This document shows positions 58,514 to 64,000 of a DNA stretch of 64,000 nt, one piece after another (position 1 is the first letter of the stretch; every line of letters starts with the position of its first letter). This DNA is from an uncultured Oscillospiraceae bacterium. GTDB lineage: Bacteria; Bacillota; Clostridia; Oscillospirales; Oscillospiraceae. The stretch covers positions 38,426 to 102,425 of the forward strand of contig CAKTIE010000006.1 of NCBI GenBank assembly GCA_934565655.1, written 5' to 3'. The translations under genes and the position numbers were made by a program. The notes beneath the pieces were generated by a model that worked only from the letters and a program-made list of their open reading frames with translations, was not told the origin of the DNA and did no database searches.

Positions 58514-59395
58514 TTATACCTTCAGGAAGCGGCGGATGGCCATCAGACTGCCGCCCACGCCGATCACCACGCCGGCCGCGGCAAAGATGCCCGCCACCGG
58601 CTGCCAGATGGTCCGGAAGGGAACCACCTCCAGCAGCTGCATGGTGTCAGACGTGCTGATGCCGTTGGCCATGGCGCTGTACAGCAGCCATTGCAGGCCA
58701 AAGGCGATCACCGCGCCGAACAGGCCCAGCAGCAGGCCCTCAAACACAAAGGGCCAGCGGATGAACCCGTCGGTGGCGCCCACCATCTTCATGATGGCGA
58801 TCTCCTCCCGCCGGTCAAAGGTGGTCAGCTTGATGGTGTTGGAAATGATGAACAGCGACACCATCAGCAATATGGCGATCAGCACAATGGAGATCACACC
58901 GGCCACATTCCGGATGGTCACAAAGCCCGCGGAGATCACCTCGTCGGCCCGCACCTCGTCGATGCCCTCCACGGCTTCCACTGCCGCCTTGGTCTGTGTG
59001 ACCTGATCCGGATTCGTCAGGTGGATCACATAACGGTGACGGAACACCTGGGGATCCAGATCCTTGAACATATCGTCCTCGTCATACTCCGCCACATAGG
59101 CGTCCCGGGCCTCCTTGCGGGAGACAAAGGTGCAGTCGGACACGTTGTCCACCTTTTCCAGCTTGCTCTGCAATGCCTTGGCCTGACTCTCCGTCAGGGA
59201 GTCGTCCACAAAGGCCACCATGGCGTTCTCCTTCTGCAGATCCGCCAGATTCACATTGGCGTTATAGGCCACCAGCGAGAAGGTACCCATGATCAGCAGG
59301 CACGCCACCGTTACGCCGATAGCAGCAAAGGACATGAACCCGTGGGAGAACATGCTGCGGGCGCCTTCCTTGAAGAAATATCCAAAGTTTTTCAT
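58514..59395 (-). CDS. ftsX: Cell division protein FtsX
   Basis: A 293-residue permease-like partner of FtsE with four helices: one near the N-terminus (FMSFAAIGVTVACLLIMGTF), an extracytoplasmic domain of about 100 residues, and three near the C-terminus. The FtsX conserved region FDRREEIAIMKMVGATDGFIRWPF is present. It transmits ATP-driven changes to murein hydrolases outside. The start overlaps the ftsE stop by 4 bases. Confidence 0.94.
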   Translation of the reverse strand: MKNFGYFFKEGARSMFSHGFMSFAAIGVTVACLLIMGTFSLVAYNANVNLADLQKENAMVAFVDDSLTESQAKALQSKLEKVDNVSDCTFVSRKEARDAYVAEYDEDDMFKDLDPQVFRHRYVIHLTNPDQVTQTKAAVEAVEGIDEVRADEVISAGFVTIRNVAGVISIVLIAILLMVSLFIISNTIKLTTFDRREEIAIMKMVGATDGFIRWPFVFEGLLLGLFGAVIAFGLQWLLYSAMANGISTSDTMQLLEVVPFRTIWQPVAGIFAAAGVVIGVGGSLMAIRRFLKV

Positions 59396-60081
59396 TGGCC
59401 CACCACCCCTTCGTATGTACCGGTGGCATCGCCCGCCACCCGGCCGCTGTCCAGATAAATGACACGCTTGTTGAAGTGGTTCACCAGTCCCCGCTCGTGG
59501 GTCACCACGATCACCGTAGTGCCCAGGGCGTTGATGCGCTCCAGCAGCGTCATGATCTCCAGCGAACGGGCCGGGTCAAGGTTACCGGTGGGCTCGTCGG
59601 CCACGATGGTGCTGGGGTTATTCACCAGCGCCCGGGCCACAGAGACACGCTGCTGCTCGCCGCCGCTGAGCTCGTCGGGGTAGTTGCTCTCCTTCCCCTT
59701 CAGGCCCACCAGCTCCAGCACATAGGGGATGCGGCTGCGGATCTCGCGGGGCGACGCGCCCACCGCCCGCATGGCCAGCGCCAGATTATCGTACACCGTC
59801 CGGCTGGCGATCAGCCGGAAGTCCTGGAAGATCACGCCGATGGTGCGGCGCATCAGGGGCAGCTGCTTTTCCTTGATGCGGCTCATGGAAAAGCCGTTGA
59901 CCATCACGCGCCCGCCGGTGGGCACGATCTCTCCGGTCAGTATCTTGATAATGGTGGACTTTCCGCTGCCGGAAGGCCCCACCAGAAACACAAATTCTCC
60001 GTCATCTATCTGAAATGAGATCCCGCGAACGGCCTTTGTGCCGTTCTCGTAGGTTTTTTCCGCGTCCGTCAATCGAATCAT
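59392..60081 (-). CDS. ftsE: Cell division ATP-binding protein FtsE
   Basis: A 229-residue ABC ATPase. Walker A GPSGSGKSTIIKIL, signature LSGGEQQRVSVARALV, Walker B STIVADEPTGNLD, and switch His in VVTHERGLV. It pairs with FtsX to drive peptidoglycan hydrolysis at division or elongation. The start ATG at 60081 follows GAGGGAGTGCC. It is first of ftsE-ftsX-M23, with a clear promoter. Confidence 0.95.
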   Translation of the reverse strand: MIRLTDAEKTYENGTKAVRGISFQIDDGEFVFLVGPSGSGKSTIIKILTGEIVPTGGRVMVNGFSMSRIKEKQLPLMRRTIGVIFQDFRLIASRTVYDNLALAMRAVGASPREIRSRIPYVLELVGLKGKESNYPDELSGGEQQRVSVARALVNNPSTIVADEPTGNLDPARSLEIMTLLERINALGTTVIVVTHERGLVNHFNKRVIYLDSGRVAGDATGTYEGVVGQ

Positions 60082-60142
60082 GGCACTCCCTCAAATTCTC
60101 TCAAAATGCAACATCTTGTGGCAAAAGGCCACGCCTTGTTAC

Positions 60143-60171
60143 ATTATATATAAATCCTCAACAAATGGCAA
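60143..60171 (-). promoter_or_regulatory. Promoter for ftsEX
   Basis: TTGCCA and TATAAT on the minus strand with a 17-base spacer, 62 bases upstream of ftsE. Confidence 0.8.
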
Positions 60172-60328
60172 CAGGAAAACCATGAATTTTCGGTAAATCC
60201 GCCATGCAAAATCTGCCATTATTAGTATAGACGTACAAAGCCGCCAAAATGTTCCCGGAATTTACAAAAAAATGCCGCGCAGCGGCACACCAAATCTTTT
60301 CACTTTTCTCTCTTCTCTTTTCACTGCA

Positions 60329-60359
60329 TAAAAAAAGACGGCGCAAGCCGTCTTTTTTT
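60329..60359. terminator. Terminator after the CdaR-type gene
   Basis: Stem GACGGC/GCCGTC with a GCAA tetraloop, flanked by seven As and seven Ts, so active both ways. Confidence 0.85.
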
Positions 60360-61452
60360 ATGCATCAATCCCTCTGCTGGTCAGATACTTCTTGACCATC
60401 AGCGCTACCTTGAAGGTAATGGCGTCGTCAAACTCCCGCAGGTCAAGGCCGGTCAGCTTCTTGATCTTCTCCAGCCGGTACACCAGCGTATTACGGTGGA
60501 CGAACAGCTTACGGGCCGTCTCGGACACGTTCAGGTTGTTCTCGAAGAACTTGTAGATGGTGAACAGCGTCTCCTGATCCAGCGCGTCGATGGGGTTCTT
60601 CTTGAACACCTCCTGCAGGAACATCTCGCACAGGGTGGTGGGCAGCTGATAGATCAGGCGGCCGATGCCCAGATTCTCATAGTTGATCACATAGCGCTCG
60701 GTGTCGAACACCTTGCCCACCTCAATGGCGATCTGGGCCTCCTTATAGGCCTTGGCCAGCTCACGCAGATGCTGGGCCATGGTGCCGATGCCCACGAACA
60801 CGCTGCTTTCGCCGTCGATGCGCAGGGCCTCTTCGATCCGCAGGGCCACCTTCTCCAGCTCGGGAGAACCGGCATTCTTATCCATCTGGTGGATCAGCAC
60901 CACATCCTGCTCGCCCACGCTGAGAACGAAATCGTTCTGCCGGTCGGGGAACAGGCTCTGCACCAGATCCAGCGGGGCGGACTCCATCCGGTCGTCCACC
61001 GGGCGGATCACAAACACGCCGCGGTTCACCTCGGCGGCCACATGCAGCTCCTTGGCCCGCATGTAGATATCGCTGATGAGGATGTTGTCCGAAATGATGT
61101 TCTTCATGAAGGAGCCCTTGTCGTGCTTCTCTTCATAATAGCTCTTGGCGGAGTTCAGCGCCACAGCGGCCATGGCGCACACGGTGCGGCCGATGCCGTC
61201 ATCGCCGCTGGCAAACACGGCGTAATCAAAGTGGCCGCCCCAGCCGGGCAGGGCCTTGAACGTCTTGCCCTCCAGCGCCACGCACTCGCCGTCGGCCTGC
61301 TGGATGGTCTCCACATATTTGCTCCACTTCTTGCCGATACCCGTCAGCTCGCTGCACGCGATAACGGTTCCCTCCGCGTCAATGACGCCGATGGTACGGT
61401 CGGTGGTCTCCTTGAACTGCAGCACTACATTCTGGAAAATTCTTCCGGACAT
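60358..61452 (-). CDS. CdaR/PucR-type transcriptional regulator
   Basis: A 364-residue regulator. The N-terminal sensor part (TDRTIGVIDAEGTVIACSEL, then AVFASGDDGIGRTVCAMAA) resembles a GAF/CdaR-like domain. A central GGDEF-derived CdaR domain follows (AAEVNRGVFVIRPVDDRM, SSVFVGIGTMAQHLRELAKAYKEA). The C-terminal HTH_30 of the PucR family is LNVSETARKLFVHRNTLVYR. Related proteins sense sugar diacids or purine breakdown products. The ligand here is unknown. The ATG at 61452 follows GGAGGGCTTGTT. The longer upstream frame covers the promoter. Confidence 0.9.
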   Translation of the reverse strand: MSGRIFQNVVLQFKETTDRTIGVIDAEGTVIACSELTGIGKKWSKYVETIQQADGECVALEGKTFKALPGWGGHFDYAVFASGDDGIGRTVCAMAAVALNSAKSYYEEKHDKGSFMKNIISDNILISDIYMRAKELHVAAEVNRGVFVIRPVDDRMESAPLDLVQSLFPDRQNDFVLSVGEQDVVLIHQMDKNAGSPELEKVALRIEEALRIDGESSVFVGIGTMAQHLRELAKAYKEAQIAIEVGKVFDTERYVINYENLGIGRLIYQLPTTLCEMFLQEVFKKNPIDALDQETLFTIYKFFENNLNVSETARKLFVHRNTLVYRLEKIKKLTGLDLREFDDAITFKVALMVKKYLTSRGIDA

Positions 61453-61488
61453 AACAAGCCCTCCTGCTCTCTCTTCAAAGCGCCGCCG

Positions 61489-61508
61489 GGCAGTTTGTGC
61501 AAACTGCC
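61489..61508. promoter_or_regulatory. Palindrome between promoter and start of the CdaR-type gene
   Basis: A perfect 8-bp dyad (GGCAGTTT-GTGC-AAACTGCC) lies just downstream of the predicted transcription start. An autoregulatory operator is the simplest reading, although it could also act as an mRNA hairpin. Confidence 0.55.
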
Positions 61509-61522
61509 AAGGGGTTGCCAAT

Positions 61523-61551
61523 ATTATATCGTCATAATCACGGTTTTGCAA
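61523..61551 (-). promoter_or_regulatory. Promoter for the CdaR-type gene
   Basis: TTGCAA and TATAAT on the minus strand with a 17-base spacer. Confidence 0.8.
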
Positions 61552-61611
61552 GCATTTTTTTATCTTTCTCACAAAAAAGATCAGAATTCTTTTTGCGCTT
61601 TGTCGATATGA

Positions 61612-62325
61612 TCACAAGCCGCAGGCCTCTCGCAGCGTGGAAAGCTCCTCCGGCGTCAGGAAACGGCACTGTCCAGCCGCCAATTCCGGCTCCAGCCGCA
61701 GCGGCCCCATGGCCAGCCGCTTCAGATACAGCACAGGCTTCCCACGGCTGGCCAGCATCCGCTTCACCTGATGGAACTTGCCCTCCCGCAGCGTCACGAG
61801 ACATTCGCTGCCGCCCAGCGGCTCCAACTTCGCAGGCAGGCATTGCAGGCCGTCGCCCAGCAGCAGCCCTTCGGCAAAGGCCGCCGCATCCGCCGCATCC
61901 GGTACGCCCTCCACGCGGGCATAGTACACCTTGTCCACATGGTATTTGGGGCTCAGCAGGCGGTGGGTCAGCTCGCCGTCATCGGTCAGCAGCAGCAGGC
62001 CCTCCGTATCCTTGTCCAGCCGTCCCACCGGCGCAAGCTCCCGGCGGCGCATCTCCGGCGGGATCAGATCCAGCACCGTGGGCTGGCGCTTATCCTCGGT
62101 GGCCGTCAAAACCCCGGCGGGCTTGTGCAGCAGCAGATAGGCATGCCGTTCGCTTTCCAGCGCCATGCCGTCCACGGTAATGACCGCCGCGGCCGCGTCC
62201 ACCTTCATATCCGCCGCCGCGGCGGGGATGCCGTCTACCAGCACACGTCCCTGCCGCACCAGCGTCTTTACCTCCCGCCGGGAGGCCGCGCCTCTGTTGG
62301 CGATCACTTTATCCAGCCGTTCCAT
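61612..62325 (-). CDS. RsuA/RluB-family pseudouridine synthase
   Basis: A 237-residue enzyme. An N-terminal S4 RNA-binding domain (ERLDKVIANRGAASRREVKT) precedes the catalytic motif VGRLDKDTEGLLLLTDDG with the nucleophilic Asp. REGKFHQVKRMLASRG is the family C-terminal signature. It modifies 16S or 23S rRNA; the site is not determinable here. The ATG at 62325 follows AAGGAGGCGGCT. Upstream in-frame codons extend into the divergent gene and are not used. Confidence 0.93.
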   Translation of the reverse strand: MERLDKVIANRGAASRREVKTLVRQGRVLVDGIPAAAADMKVDAAAAVITVDGMALESERHAYLLLHKPAGVLTATEDKRQPTVLDLIPPEMRRRELAPVGRLDKDTEGLLLLTDDGELTHRLLSPKYHVDKVYYARVEGVPDAADAAAFAEGLLLGDGLQCLPAKLEPLGGSECLVTLREGKFHQVKRMLASRGKPVLYLKRLAMGPLRLEPELAAGQCRFLTPEELSTLREACGL

Positions 62326-62406
62326 AGCCGCCTCCTTGCTCGTTTGGGCACAGTATAGCATATTTTTTCCCGCTTGGGAATAACCATCTACAAAGGAGTT
62401 GATGGA

Positions 62407-62865
62407 ATGCGTGTTATCCATATCACGCGGCGGCGCATGGCGCTGCTCTCTCTGGCGCTGGGCATGGTGATCGGCTCGGCGCTGCTGCTGGCGGGCTGCT
62501 TCGGCGGCAGCAAGAAGGCGGAGATCATCACCGCCGCCACACCGGAGGAGCGGGTGGCCTATCTGGAGGGACTGGGCTGGCAGGTGAAGCCGCAGCCCAT
62601 TGAAACGCTGGATCTCCAGCTGCCGGAAACGCTGGAGGACGAGTGGGCAGACTATGCCAAGCTGCAAAAGGAGCAGGGCCTGCCCTTTGGGGAATTCACC
62701 GGGCAGGCCGTAAAGCGGTATACCTATACCGTTACCAATTATCCGGATATTCCACAGGGCGTACAGGCAAATCTGTACCTGTGGGGCGACCAGATCATCG
62801 GCGGCGACATCATCGCAACGGGACAGGGCGGCTTCCAGACGGATCTGACGTTCCCGAAGGCATAA
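62407..62865 (+). CDS. DUF4830 domain protein, probable lipoprotein
   Basis: A 152-residue exported protein. The N-terminus is basic (MRVIHITRRRMALLS), then hydrophobic, ending in the lipobox LLAGC, so a lipoprotein is likely. The remainder matches the DUF4830 pattern as I recall it: ERVAYLEGLGWQVKPQPIE, then KRYTYTVTNYPDIPQGVQAN and IIGGDIIATG. The function is unknown. The ATG at 62407 lies 9 bases after AAAGGAG. The ATG at 62374 has no site. Convergent with tuf. Confidence 0.8.
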   Translation: MRVIHITRRRMALLSLALGMVIGSALLLAGCFGGSKKAEIITAATPEERVAYLEGLGWQVKPQPIETLDLQLPETLEDEWADYAKLQKEQGLPFGEFTGQAVKRYTYTVTNYPDIPQGVQANLYLWGDQIIGGDIIATGQGGFQTDLTFPKA

Positions 62866-62872
62866 GCGCGCA

Positions 62873-62904
62873 AAAAAGAAAGGCCTTTCGGCCTTTCTTT
62901 TTTG
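62873..62904. terminator. Bidirectional terminator
   Basis: Stem AAAAAAGAAAGGCC with perfect complement and a TTTC loop, between DUF4830 and tuf. Confidence 0.9.
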
Positions 62905-62917
62905 CATTGAAATTCGA

Positions 62918-64000
<1,083 letters not shown>

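Overview
The window is a GC-rich chromosomal segment from an anaerobic low-to-moderate-GC-phylum bacterium with unusually high GC, most likely a gut Clostridia of the Oscillospiraceae/Ruminococcaceae type. The evidence is Firmicutes-specific gene content: an L27 with a cleavable N-terminal extension beside the Prp protease, yqeG-pepP-efp, a GerMN lipoprotein, DUF1292, TSCPD and DUF4830 proteins, BioY, a split chromate transporter, and RsgA and LuxS of clostridial type. Strong Shine-Dalgarno sites and TTGACA/TATAAT promoters with 17-base spacers fit the same picture. I see no rRNA, tRNA, CRISPR array, prophage or complete insertion sequence. The window starts inside efp and ends inside tuf.

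Layout. 1-8.9 kb: yqeG-pepP-efp (minus), a TIM-barrel-like unknown, a GerMN lipoprotein with a two-component system, a D-Ala-D-Ala carboxypeptidase with an RluA-type enzyme, then TSCPD and SLOG genes. 9-16.6 kb: PBP1A, DUF1292, a structured noncoding RNA (raiA-like, tentative), a parvulin foldase, TcdA, DUF554 and ProC. 16.7-22.7 kb: a LysR regulator, a 400-base inverted-repeat cluster, a DUF2156-GNAT fusion, a YgjP-type metalloprotease, mtnN-luxS and rplU-prp-rpmA. 22.68-22.96 kb: a small unit with convergent promoters around a 26-codon reading frame, placed between rpmA and obgE. 23-35 kb: obgE, a sugar ABC ATPase, a GDSL hydrolase, a membrane-bound MerR-RDD fusion, RsgA with a hydrolase, xpt-guaA, the chromate transporter pair with birA, and bioY. 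35-45.2 kb: a hydrolase-acyltransferase fusion with DUF6320, uppP-ftsK-glycerate kinase, and an ECF sigma factor with a membrane partner. 45.4-64 kb: GNAT, rnc, acpP, plsX, trmFO, topA, dprA, a TrmH-type methyltransferase, lysS, greA, ftsE-ftsX-M23 hydrolase, a CdaR-type regulator, RsuA, DUF4830 and tuf.

How they fit together. Much of the window is housekeeping: the cell wall (PBP1A, Dac, UppP, FtsEX with an EnvC-like hydrolase), translation (EF-P, EF-Tu, LysRS, L21, L27, TcdA, TrmFO, pseudouridine synthases), membrane lipid (PlsX, ACP), DNA handling (FtsK, TopA, DprA) and purine salvage (Xpt, GuaA). MtnN and LuxS form a complete two-step route for detoxifying S-adenosylhomocysteine. The accessory interest lies in the convergent small-ORF unit at 22.7-22.96 kb, the structured RNA at 12.2-12.44 kb, the membrane-tethered MerR with a 19-base-spacer promoter, the hydrolase-acyltransferase fusion, and several families of palindromic intergenic repeats.
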